Of a stretch of DNA of 64,000 nucleotides, positions 33,304 to 41,516 are shown in pieces. Made by a program: the position numbers and the translations under genes. Position 1 is the stretch's first letter, and every line of letters begins with the position of its first letter. Where the stretch lies: NCBI RefSeq assembly GCF_001509835.1, contig NZ_JXTJ01000008.1, forward strand, positions 248,001 through 312,000, written 5' to 3'. The notes beneath the pieces are model-generated. The model made no database searches and was not told the origin of the DNA. It saw nothing but the letters and a program-made list of their open reading frames with translations. This stretch comes from Allobosea sp. WAO (GTDB lineage: Bacteria; Pseudomonadota; Alphaproteobacteria; Rhizobiales; Beijerinckiaceae).

Positions 33304-34389
33304 ATGGCATTCGCGATCGATCCGAAGCGGGCCTTGCTCACTGGCTTGGCGATCTCCTGCTTGGCGGGGCCTGCCCGTGCCGAGCCGATCTCGCTCACCG
33401 ACCTGGAGGGACGTAACGTTCGGCTGGAGAAGCCTGCCGAACGCGTTGCCGCGATCCCGATCCCGATGGCCTCCATCGTCATCGCGATGGGCCAGGGCAC
33501 GGAACGTCTCGCCGGCATGAACCAGGTCGCCAAGAGCGCGGTCCTCGAAGGCATCCTCGGCAAGATATTTCCTGAGGCCGCCAAGATCCCGGCCGATATC
33601 GCAGGGCAGAACTTCATGCCGAATGTCGAGGCGCTGGCGGCGACGCGGCCGGACCTCGTTATTCAGTGGGGCGGACGAGGGGACGATATCGTCAAACCGC
33701 TCACCAATGCCGGTCTCGAGACGCTGCTGATCCGTTACGGCACCGAGGACTACGCGCGGCGTTACATCACGCTCGCCGCTAGAGCCGTCGGGAAGCCGCA
33801 GCGTGCAGCGACCAACATCGCCTGGCGCGAACGGGTCGAGGCCGATATCGCAGGGAAGGCGAAGGCCATCGCGCCGACCGCCCGGCCGAAGGTCCTGCAC
33901 ATCCAGAACGCGTTGACGAACCTGACCGCAGCCGGCACCGGCAGCTACGAGGACACCTCGATCCGGCTTGCTGGTGGCAGCAACGTCGCCGCGGAGCTGA
34001 ACAACATCATGCCGGTGAACCGGGAGCGGATCGCCGTATGGGATCCGGACGTGATCCTGCTCAATGGTTTCGAGCAGGACCTGACGCCGGAGTTCATCTA
34101 CAAGGATCCGATCCTGTCCCAGACGGCGGCGGCGCGGGCGAAGCGCGTCTACAAGTATCCGCTCGGTGGTTATCGCTGGGACCCGCCTAACCAGGAATCG
34201 CCGTTGACCTGGATGTGGCTGGCGAACCTGCTTCATCCGGAGGCCTTCTCCTTCGACCTGCGCAAGGAGATCCGCGGGAGCTTCAAGGAGCTCTACGCCT
34301 ACGATCCCTCGGATGCCGATATCGACGGCATTCTGCGCCTGCCGATCCACGCTTCAGCCGCAGGCTATGATCGGCTGAGGACGCGCTGA
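33304..34389 (+). CDS. periplasmic substrate-binding protein of a FecB/BtuF-type ABC importer
   Basis: 361 residues from the ATG at 33304; a GTG at 33271 overlapping the nrdB stop is an alternative. The signal peptide (about 10-27, ALLTGLAISCLAGPARA) is followed by a type III binding-protein fold: ISLTDLEGRNVRLEKPAERVAAIP, ATRPDLVIQW, and ERIAVWDPDVILLNG. The family binds corrinoids, heme or ferric/metal chelates. It lies 29 bases after nrdB on the same B12-controlled transcript, which favours a cobalamin or cobalt/manganese-related ligand. Confidence 0.88.
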   Translation: MAFAIDPKRALLTGLAISCLAGPARAEPISLTDLEGRNVRLEKPAERVAAIPIPMASIVIAMGQGTERLAGMNQVAKSAVLEGILGKIFPEAAKIPADIAGQNFMPNVEALAATRPDLVIQWGGRGDDIVKPLTNAGLETLLIRYGTEDYARRYITLAARAVGKPQRAATNIAWRERVEADIAGKAKAIAPTARPKVLHIQNALTNLTAAGTGSYEDTSIRLAGGSNVAAELNNIMPVNRERIAVWDPDVILLNGFEQDLTPEFIYKDPILSQTAAARAKRVYKYPLGGYRWDPPNQESPLTWMWLANLLHPEAFSFDLRKEIRGSFKELYAYDPSDADIDGILRLPIHASAAGYDRLRTR

Positions 34390-34390
34390 C

Positions 34391-35443
34391 ATGGCGCTCG
34401 CTACTACTGCCGACATCGCCGGTCCGAAGCGCTGGTCGCGGCGCGTGCTCGTCGGCAGCGGGCTGATCGGCCTGCTCGCTGCCGCCGTGCTGGTCGGTCT
34501 CTGCGCCGGGCAGTTTCCGGTGAGCCCATCGCGCTCGCTCGCGATCATCGGAGTGGCGATCCTAGATCCGCTCGCGGCGCCGAGTTTGATGGAAGAGCGC
34601 ATCGTGCTGCTGGTCAGGCTGCCACGCCTGCTCCTGGCGATGTTCGCCGGCGCAGGGCTCGCCGTCTGCGGTGGAGCGCTGCAGAGCGTCTTCCGCAATC
34701 CGCTGGTCTCGCCGCAGATCCTGGGCATCTCTCCCGGGGCGGCGTTCGGCGGGGCGCTTGCCATCCTCTTGGGGATATCCGGCTTACCGTTACTGGGCTT
34801 GTCCTTTGCCTGCGGGCTCGGTGCGCTCGTTGTCGTCGGCTGGATCGCCCGCATCAATGGGCGCACGGAGCCTGTGACGGTGCTGCTGGCGGGCCTCGTT
34901 GTCGGGGCTCTGTTTACCGCACTGGTTTCGCTGATCCAGTTCGTCGCGGACCCCAACGGCTCGCTGCCCGCGATCGTCTACTGGCTCATGGGAAGCCTGG
35001 CCGGAGCGACCTGGGAACGGGTCTGGCTGGCGGCTCCCGGCATGCTGATCGGCACGCTCGTGCTCCTCGCGTTGCGGTTTCGCCTCAACGTCCTCGCGCT
35101 CGGCGAGAACGAGGCGCGCAGCCTCGGCGCCAGGCCCGAGCGTGAACGCTGGCTCGTCTTCGGCCTCGTCGCGGTGGTGGTCGCCTCATCGGTTGCCGTC
35201 AGCGGCGTGATCGGTTGGGTCGGGCTCGTCATTCCCCACATCAGTCGGCTTCTCGTCGGCCATGATCAAAGGCTCGCGCTTCCGGTCTCCGCTCTGCTCG
35301 GCGCGACTTTCATGGTCGTCGCGGATACGCTGGCGCGGACGGCGACCACGGCCGAGATTCCGCTCGGCATCCTGACTGCGATCGTAGGCGCCCCGATCTT
35401 CGCGCTGCTCTTGCGTCGGCATTACGGGGAGCGAGGGGTATGA
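34391..35443 (+). CDS. FecCD-family ABC transporter permease (BtuC-like)
   Basis: 350 residues, about ten membrane helices. FecCD motifs are LLVRLPRLLLAMFAGAGLAVCGGALQ (about 76-101), FRNPLVSPQILGISPGAAFGGAL and GVIGWVGLVIPHISRLLVGHD. The last forms the coupling helix that contacts the ATPase. It starts one base after the binding-protein stop and overlaps the ATPase gene by ATGA. As a homodimer it would import the chelate handed over by the periplasmic protein. Confidence 0.92.
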   Translation: MALATTADIAGPKRWSRRVLVGSGLIGLLAAAVLVGLCAGQFPVSPSRSLAIIGVAILDPLAAPSLMEERIVLLVRLPRLLLAMFAGAGLAVCGGALQSVFRNPLVSPQILGISPGAAFGGALAILLGISGLPLLGLSFACGLGALVVVGWIARINGRTEPVTVLLAGLVVGALFTALVSLIQFVADPNGSLPAIVYWLMGSLAGATWERVWLAAPGMLIGTLVLLALRFRLNVLALGENEARSLGARPERERWLVFGLVAVVVASSVAVSGVIGWVGLVIPHISRLLVGHDQRLALPVSALLGATFMVVADTLARTATTAEIPLGILTAIVGAPIFALLLRRHYGERGV

Positions 35444-36207
35444 CGGTCGCGTTGCACGGGGCCGGAGTCCATCTCGGCGGGCGATGGATCTTTCGGAACC
35501 TGAATTTCACTGTCGCGCCCGGACGCAGCCTAGCCATTCTCGGCCCCAACGGCCGCGGCAAGACGACCGCGCTCCACGCGCTCCTCGGCTTCCAATCGCT
35601 CGCGGAGGGGAGGCGGGACGCACCGGAGCGTGTCGGCTATGTCCCGCAATTGCTGGCTTCGCACGCACCATACGCCCTGCGTGACGTCGTCGTGATGGGG
35701 CGCTGCGCCAGGATCGGCCTTTTCGGGCAACCGAAATCCGAGGATTATCGTGCGGCCGACGCGGCGATGGAACGGATCGGCATCGCCGATCTCGCTACGA
35801 AGCCCTTCGATCGACTGTCCGGCGGTGAGCGGCAGATGGGCCTGCTGGCGAGGGCGCTCGCGACCGGAGCAAAGCTCCTGGTCCTGGACGAGCCCGGATC
35901 GGCGCTCGATCTCAAGAACCAGGGTCGACTGCTGCGCCTTCTCCACGAATTGCGCCGCAGCCGGACAATGACCATCGTTTTCACCACGCATGATCCCAAT
36001 CACGCGCTTTTCGCAGCGGACGAGGCGCTGTTGCTCCTCGCCGATGCACCGGCGGTGCTGGGGAGCGTCGAAACCGCCCTGAGCGAGAGCCAGCTTTCAC
36101 GTCTCTACGACGTGCCGATGCACCATCTCCGTCTGCCCGATGGCGTTGGCGGTGCCGTTCCGGTGATCGTGCCGCACCACCATGGTCCCGGAGAGCAAAG
36201 GTCATGA
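35440..36207 (+). CDS. ABC transporter ATP-binding protein (FecE/BtuD-like)
   Basis: 255 residues. Walker A is ILGPNGRGKTTALH (about 33-46), the signature is LSGGERQMGLLARAL (about 127-141), Walker B is LLVLDEPGSALD, and the switch His is in TTHDPNHAL. The Arg in the P-loop (GRGKTT) is common in FecE-type ATPases. It is translationally coupled to the permease upstream and to the fusion protein downstream through ATGA overlaps on both sides. Confidence 0.93.
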   Translation: MTVALHGAGVHLGGRWIFRNLNFTVAPGRSLAILGPNGRGKTTALHALLGFQSLAEGRRDAPERVGYVPQLLASHAPYALRDVVVMGRCARIGLFGQPKSEDYRAADAAMERIGIADLATKPFDRLSGGERQMGLLARALATGAKLLVLDEPGSALDLKNQGRLLRLLHELRRSRTMTIVFTTHDPNHALFAADEALLLLADAPAVLGSVETALSESQLSRLYDVPMHHLRLPDGVGGAVPVIVPHHHGPGEQRS

Positions 36208-37448
36208 CGATTTCGGCACAGAATCCGACTTTCATCCCCGGCTCTGACAACCCCGTTGTTGCGGGTGACTTCGAAGTCGCGATCCTGCTGGGGCGCGGCA
36301 TGCCGCTCGGCGAGCAGAAGCGCAGCCTCGCCGAAATCGGCAGAGAACTCGTCACGCGCGGCCTCGTCGGGCGCGTCGAGATCGCATTCGCGGAAATGTC
36401 GGCGCCGTCGCTTGAAACCGTGCTGAGCGCCTTGCTTGCCGAGGGCATCGGTTCCTGCGTCGTCATTCCGGTGATCGTGCCCTTCGACCGCAACCTGCGC
36501 GGATGGCTCGGACGCTGGCTAAGCCGATGGACCGCCGACGGCGCCGGTTCGATGCGCGTGGTGCTTGCCGATCCCGTCGACGGTGTCGCCGATCTGCTCG
36601 TTCCCGTCGCGTCCGCTTTCGAGCGGGCGCTGTCGCGCGACGATGTCAGGGTCGCGATCAAGCCGCTCAAGATCAAGGCGGGCGCCTCGCGGATACCGGA
36701 TGTTGCGCGCGTTGCGCTCGTCTGCCTCGGCCCACGCTGCGCCCAGGCAGGCGGTTTCGAGATCTATGACAGGCTGCGCCGGCGCTTCGGGCCGCACAAG
36801 CCCGACGGCCTGAACGACGAGCCTCTGCTCTGCCTGCGTACCAACTGTCAGGGTCCGTGCAATTTCGCGCCCCTGGTTGCGGTTCAGCCGGACAACATCT
36901 GGTACGGACAGCTCTCGCCCGAGGGGATCGACCGCATCGCCGACGAGCACTTCGGACGCGGCGGCCCGCCTCTTGTGGAATGGGCCCTGAAGCCAGGTGC
37001 GAGGCTGCGGCACGCCGATGGCAGCCTTGCCGAGCCCGATCTTCCGTTTGCCGCGGTGACCGCCGGCGATATCCGGATCGAGCGCCTCTTCGTTCGCAAG
37101 GCGATGGCCGAAGAGAATGCTCTCGCTGCCTTCATGGATATCGAGAATGTCGGGGTGAACGACGACGAACTGGTGTCTATCGCGTGCACACTCACGGAAC
37201 GTATCGCGATCCATGACGCGAGGGCGCATCGCACCGCTGCGTTGGGACATCACGAGCTTCAGGCTGGACAAGGGCTTCCGCTGTCTCTTGCCTCCAGCGC
37301 GGCCGTCCGCCTCGCGCCTGGTCGACTTCATATGATGATGCTCGACATCCAGGATCTACCTGAACCAGGAGGGCAACTCGATCTCGGGTTCACCTTTCGC
37401 CGGATGGGGCGCGTCGACGTTCGATGTTTCGTGCACGCCGCGGACTGA
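36204..37448 (+). CDS. three-domain metal-handling fusion: degenerate CbiX, [2Fe-2S] thioredoxin-like, PCuAC
   Basis: 414 residues without a signal peptide or membrane segment. Residues about 22-145 resemble a CbiX sirohydrochlorin cobaltochelatase, but the usual N-terminal HG motif reads LLGRGMPLGEQ and the second catalytic His region reads IPVIVPFDRNLRGWL, so both metal-binding histidines are missing. Residues about 168-262 form a thioredoxin-like ferredoxin with Cys174, Cys179, Cys215 and Cys219 (CLGPRC and CQGPC). Residues about 284-410 match a PCuAC copper-chaperone domain (AAFMDIENVG, GRLHMMMLDI with His376 and Met378), normally periplasmic. It ends the B12-controlled operon. A cytoplasmic metal or corrinoid chaperone or sensor is the best guess. 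Confidence 0.8.
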   Translation: MTISAQNPTFIPGSDNPVVAGDFEVAILLGRGMPLGEQKRSLAEIGRELVTRGLVGRVEIAFAEMSAPSLETVLSALLAEGIGSCVVIPVIVPFDRNLRGWLGRWLSRWTADGAGSMRVVLADPVDGVADLLVPVASAFERALSRDDVRVAIKPLKIKAGASRIPDVARVALVCLGPRCAQAGGFEIYDRLRRRFGPHKPDGLNDEPLLCLRTNCQGPCNFAPLVAVQPDNIWYGQLSPEGIDRIADEHFGRGGPPLVEWALKPGARLRHADGSLAEPDLPFAAVTAGDIRIERLFVRKAMAEENALAAFMDIENVGVNDDELVSIACTLTERIAIHDARAHRTAALGHHELQAGQGLPLSLASSAAVRLAPGRLHMMMLDIQDLPEPGGQLDLGFTFRRMGRVDVRCFVHAAD

Positions 37449-37567
37449 CGACCGCGGGACACTGAAGACCACTGTCGGAGTGCTGCCCGAAAAAGCTGCC
37501 CTCGGCACCACTATGCCTCGGTCCACAAGCGAGTGCGTTGTGCCACTTCCAGACGATGGACGATCGA

Positions 37568-37582
37568 CCGGAAGCGGACGTT
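37568..37582 (+). repeat. short dispersed intergenic motif, copy A
   Basis: CCGGAAGCGGACGTT. The same motif, with one or two changes, occurs in three other intergenic gaps (44814, 52836, 57479), all on the plus strand. Confidence 0.4.
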
Positions 37583-37640
37583 CGTCGAAAACGGATATTG
37601 CCAGCCTCGACCTTGATCCCGGCCTCGAACGCCATCAAGC

Positions 37641-38693
37641 TCATGCCAGCAGCTGCTCGCGCGAAAGACCGTTCCTTGTAAGTTCGGGCAGAATGTCGTT
37701 GTCCTGTGCGAGATCTCGCCCATAGAGCGCGGAAAAGATAGCAAGCCCGGCCTCGTGCAGCGGCATCGGCACGCCGGCCAGCCGCCCAAGCTCGGCGAGC
37801 GGCAAGAGCCCGAACGGGACGTCTTCCAGCGTGTAGCGTGTGTCGATGGTAGCCGGGCCCAGCGTCGTCGGCTGGGTCTCAGCCAGCATGCGGGAGGTTT
37901 CGCCGAGCGGCGCGTCCGGCACCCCATACGTCAGGGAGTAGTGCTCGCGCATCGTCCTGACCGTTAGGCCGAACGCGGCGGCCAGAGCCAGCCGTTCGGC
38001 GTCGATAGCTTCGAGCAACCGGCCGACCGCCAGGGTCAGATTTTCGCTCTGTCCCCAGGCTTCGCCCTTCTCCATCCGGGTGAAGTTAGCCAGCGCCAGC
38101 GCCATATGGCTCTGCGGATTGACGTTGCTCAGCGATACCGCGAGCAGGCCGTCGACGCTGCGGAAACGATCGCCGAACAGCACGCGGCAGAGAGCGAGCC
38201 CTTCGTCGGCGAGGCGCCGGGGCAAGGTTGCGATGTCGACCTTGCTGCGGATCGTCGCGATCTTGACCGTGCTCGGCCCGGTGCGGCGCGAGCGCAGGAT
38301 CGTGGTGCTGAGCGCGATGATCGGCACCTCCACGCCGCGTGCGGCGAGCAGCCGCGACAGGTAGAAGGCGCCAAGCGAGGCATGCGAGGAGATGATGACC
38401 GGCTGCCCCGGTGACAGCAGCGGCGCCATCGCGTCCATGACGTGCTTGTGCCCATTCGCGGGCAGGGCGATCAGGACGGCGTCGGCACCAATCAGAGCGG
38501 CCTCACAGCTCGGCGCTACGCCGGGCCGGAACTCGCCTGCGATCTTGCCTTCGCTGACGAGCGGTGCGCCGGCGGCGAGCGCTTCCGTGCTCTTGCCGGA
38601 AGGCGACCAGAGGACGGCGTCATGCCCGTTCTGGGCGAGATAGGCGGCGGCGGCGAAGGCGGCTGCGCCTGCCCCCATGATGGCGACACGCAT
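37641..38693 (-). CDS. NAD(P)-dependent opine/octopine-type dehydrogenase
   Basis: 350 residues. The N-terminal Rossmann domain (MRVAIMGAGAAAFAAAAYL, GxGxxA) is followed by the octopine/nopaline dehydrogenase helical domain (about 170-320). Landmarks are SLSNVNPQSHMALAL, with the conserved Asn and His, and REHYSLTYGVPDAPLGE. GAGGA precedes the start, 10 bases after the FAD oxidase stop. Members join or cleave an amino acid and a keto acid. With an amine-type importer and an amino-acid oxidase in the same operon, breakdown of an imported opine-like compound is plausible, though synthesis cannot be excluded. Confidence 0.85.
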   Translation of the reverse strand: MRVAIMGAGAAAFAAAAYLAQNGHDAVLWSPSGKSTEALAAGAPLVSEGKIAGEFRPGVAPSCEAALIGADAVLIALPANGHKHVMDAMAPLLSPGQPVIISSHASLGAFYLSRLLAARGVEVPIIALSTTILRSRRTGPSTVKIATIRSKVDIATLPRRLADEGLALCRVLFGDRFRSVDGLLAVSLSNVNPQSHMALALANFTRMEKGEAWGQSENLTLAVGRLLEAIDAERLALAAAFGLTVRTMREHYSLTYGVPDAPLGETSRMLAETQPTTLGPATIDTRYTLEDVPFGLLPLAELGRLAGVPMPLHEAGLAIFSALYGRDLAQDNDILPELTRNGLSREQLLA

Positions 38694-38703
38694 CGGATCG
38701 TCC

Positions 38704-39825
38704 TCAGTTGAAGAAGCGGCTGGGGCGGAATTCGGCGAGTTCGCCGCGCTCGCGCCCATTGACGAGTTCGTCGGCGACGACCTCGCCGAGGAAGGCACCG
38801 AGCGTCACGCCGCTATGGCTGACCACGGCATAGTAGCCCGACAGGCCGGGCACTGGGCCGACGGCCGAATAGGAGTCCTTCGGGATCGGTCGCGTCGCGA
38901 TCCGGACCGCCTCGACGTCGACGTGCTTCAGCGCTGGAACGGTCCTGACGGCTCGGCGCATCAATTCCTGAGCCTGCGGATGCGACGGCAGCGCACCTTC
39001 GTCGCTCGCCAGCAAGCGGTCGAGCTCGTTCGAGCGCAGCAGGAAGCGCCCGCCGCCATCGGGTCGCATGTTCACCAGGGGCGTGCGCAACGCGCTCCGG
39101 AGCGGCGTGCCTGCCGGCGGGGTATAGGCGACGATGCCGAGTGTCGGCGCCAGTGGAATGCGATGCTGCGGTGTCTGGACGACGTCGTTAAGCCAGCGGC
39201 CGGCGCAGTTTACTACGACGTCGGCCTCGATGGTCCGGCCATCGGCCAGCACGACGCCGGTGCAGCGCTCGCCAGCCAGCACCAGGCGGTCGACACGGCC
39301 TTCGACGAACGTCGTGCCATGCCGCTTTTGGGCCGCGGTGACCAGGGTGCCGGAATAGGGCACGGGATCGAGCCAGCCATCTTCGGGATAGTGGATGACC
39401 GGAGCGTTGCCGATCGCGTCAGGATTGATCTCAGGCTCGAGCTTGCGGACGTCGTCGAGGCTGAGGACCTCGGCCGGATAGCCCCAGGCGATCAGTTGCT
39501 GCAGCTTGGCGAGCGGGTCGGTGCCATCGCGGCCGCCGGCTTCGGCTTCCGCGTCCTGCCATTGCAGCACGCCGGGCCGGTGGTACCAGTCCGCGCCGGG
39601 AAACTCGGCGAGGATGTCCTCATGCGCCTGGCGGCCGGCGAAGTTCAGCCGGAAATAGGCCTCCGACGTCAGCTTCTCGCAGGCATTGACCCAGGCATAG
39701 GTCACGCTGGAGGTGCCGCCGCCCGGCCGCCTTTCCTCGACGATGGTGACCTCGGCCCCGGCCTGCGCCAGGCGATAGGCTACCGATGAGCCGATGACTC
39801 CGGCCCCTACAACGATCGCTTTCAT
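38704..39825 (-). CDS. FAD-dependent oxidoreductase, glycine/D-amino-acid oxidase (DadA/OoxB-like)
   Basis: 373 residues of the DAO family. The flavin motif is MKAIVVGAGVIGSSVAYRLAQ (GxGxxG at about 7-12) with the Glu at the end of strand 2 (VTIVEERRPGGGTSSVTYAWV). The C-terminal flavin motif is YYAVVSHSGVTLGAFLGEVVADELV. The TSS segment after the first motif is typical of sarcosine- and opine-oxidase-type members. It lies between the permease and opine dehydrogenase genes in one operon and probably oxidises the imported amino compound. Confidence 0.88.
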   Translation of the reverse strand: MKAIVVGAGVIGSSVAYRLAQAGAEVTIVEERRPGGGTSSVTYAWVNACEKLTSEAYFRLNFAGRQAHEDILAEFPGADWYHRPGVLQWQDAEAEAGGRDGTDPLAKLQQLIAWGYPAEVLSLDDVRKLEPEINPDAIGNAPVIHYPEDGWLDPVPYSGTLVTAAQKRHGTTFVEGRVDRLVLAGERCTGVVLADGRTIEADVVVNCAGRWLNDVVQTPQHRIPLAPTLGIVAYTPPAGTPLRSALRTPLVNMRPDGGGRFLLRSNELDRLLASDEGALPSHPQAQELMRRAVRTVPALKHVDVEAVRIATRPIPKDSYSAVGPVPGLSGYYAVVSHSGVTLGAFLGEVVADELVNGRERGELAEFRPSRFFN

Positions 39826-39864
39826 TGTCCAATCCCCGAAAGGTCAGGATGTGCCGGCCGGGCG

Positions 39865-40659
39865 TCAGCCCTTGCCGACCAGGATGCGGTCCAACCCGTA
39901 GATGCGGTCCACGACCGCCATGAGCAGGAAGGTGAGGAGGATGACGACAGTCGAGACCGAGGCCACCAGGGGATCGATCGACTCCTCGATGTAGTGGTAC
40001 ATGCGTACCGGTAGCGTCATCGAGGATGGGGTCGCGACGAATACGGTCATCGTCACCTCGTCGAAGCTTTGGATGAAGGAGATGACCCAGCCGCCGGCGA
40101 CGCCGGGGATCATCAGCGGGAAGAGCACCCGCCGAAACACCGTCCATTGCGAGGCCCCGAGCGAGATCGCTGCCCGCTCGATCGCCGGGTCGCTCGTCGT
40201 CAGCGCCGCCAGCACGAGACGCAGGCCATAGGGGAAGATGACGAGCACATGGGCGCCGAGCAGCCCGATGAAGGTTCCGGTCGTGCCGATCTGCGTGAAG
40301 AAGCGCAGGAAGGCGACGCCGAGCACGACATGCGGGATGATCAGTGGCGACAGGAAGAGCGCGACGAAAGCGTCGCGGCCCGGAAAGCGATGTCGCGCCA
40401 GAGCGAGCGCTGCCGGGACGGCCAGCACCATGGCGAGGCTCGCCGAGAGGACGCCAAGCAGGATACTGAACCAGAAGGCGTCGATGAACTGGCTGTGGCG
40501 CAGGATCGCCCAGAACCAGCGCAGCGAGAACGAGGTCGTCGGCAACGACAGCAGGTTCGACGGCGTCAGCGACATCCACATCACCACCACCAGCGGCGCC
40601 AGCATGAAGGCGACGAACAGCGTGTGGAACGCGACCGCGAAGGCTCCGTTGCGGCTCAT
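39865..40659 (-). CDS. ABC transporter permease, PotC-like
   Basis: 264 residues, six membrane helices. The EAA motif region AAISLGASQWTVFRRVLFPLMIPG (about 164-187) marks a binding-protein-dependent permease of the spermidine/putrescine/2-aminoethylphosphonate group. Its start overlaps the stop of the other permease by ATGA, so the two form a heterodimeric channel. Confidence 0.9.
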   Translation of the reverse strand: MSRNGAFAVAFHTLFVAFMLAPLVVVMWMSLTPSNLLSLPTTSFSLRWFWAILRHSQFIDAFWFSILLGVLSASLAMVLAVPAALALARHRFPGRDAFVALFLSPLIIPHVVLGVAFLRFFTQIGTTGTFIGLLGAHVLVIFPYGLRLVLAALTTSDPAIERAAISLGASQWTVFRRVLFPLMIPGVAGGWVISFIQSFDEVTMTVFVATPSSMTLPVRMYHYIEESIDPLVASVSTVVILLTFLLMAVVDRIYGLDRILVGKG

Positions 40660-41516
40660 TGCGCAAACCTCTGATAGCGCCGCTCGACGATGCGGTTATA
40701 GGTCAGCATGATCGCGGCGTTGACGATCAGCAGCACGATGGCGATGGCAGCGCCGAGCGGCCAGTTCAGCGTGCCCAGGAACTCGTCATAGGTCGCGGTC
40801 GCCACCACCTTGAGCTGGCGACCGCCAATGATCGCCGGCGTCGCGAAGGCGCTGGCGGCGAGGGCGAAGACGATCAGCGAGCCCGACAGGATGCCGGGTA
40901 TGACCTGCGGCAGCACGATCCGCCGGAAGATCGTGAACTCGCTCGCCCCGAGCGAGCTTGCGGCGCGGATCACCTTGGGATCGAGGCGCTGGAGCGCGGC
41001 CCAGACCGAGATCACCATGAAAGGCACCGCGACATGGACCAGCGCGATGATGACGCCCTGAACGGTGTAGAGCATCGGGATTGGGCCCGAGGCGAGGCCG
41101 AGCGCGGCGAGCGCCTGGTTGATCACGCCGTTGCGGCCGAACAGCAGGGCCCAGCCCAGCGTGCGTACCACCACCGAGATCAGCAGCGGACTCAACGTCA
41201 CGATCAGGAAGATCGAGCGCCAGGGCGCGCGCATGCGCGACAGGAAATAGGCCTCCGGCGCGCCGATCAGGATGCAGATCGCCGTCGTCGCCAGCGCGAT
41301 GCCGACCGTGCGCAGGAAGATCGTGTGGTAATAGGGATCGCCCAGGGTGTCGGCGTAGTTGCCGAAGGTGAAGCCACCCATTTGGCCGGTGTTCAGGTCA
41401 AAGGCCTGGAAACTCAGGCCGGCTATCATGGCGAGCGGCGTCACCAGCAGCGCCGCGAAGACAAGCAGCGCCGGCAGGCTCAGCAGATAGGGCGCGCGGC
41501 GCTTGCGGCTAGTCAC
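40656..41516 (-). CDS. ABC transporter permease, PotB-like
   Basis: 286 residues from a GTG at 41516 that overlaps the ATPase stop by eight bases; a longer frame runs antisense-like through the ATPase gene and is rejected. There are six helices and the EAA motif AASSLGASEFTIFRRIVLPQVIPG (about 190-213). It works with the PotC-like permease and the PotA-like ATPase. Confidence 0.9.
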   Translation of the reverse strand: MTSRKRRAPYLLSLPALLVFAALLVTPLAMIAGLSFQAFDLNTGQMGGFTFGNYADTLGDPYYHTIFLRTVGIALATTAICILIGAPEAYFLSRMRAPWRSIFLIVTLSPLLISVVVRTLGWALLFGRNGVINQALAALGLASGPIPMLYTVQGVIIALVHVAVPFMVISVWAALQRLDPKVIRAASSLGASEFTIFRRIVLPQVIPGILSGSLIVFALAASAFATPAIIGGRQLKVVATATYDEFLGTLNWPLGAAIAIVLLIVNAAIMLTYNRIVERRYQRFAQ

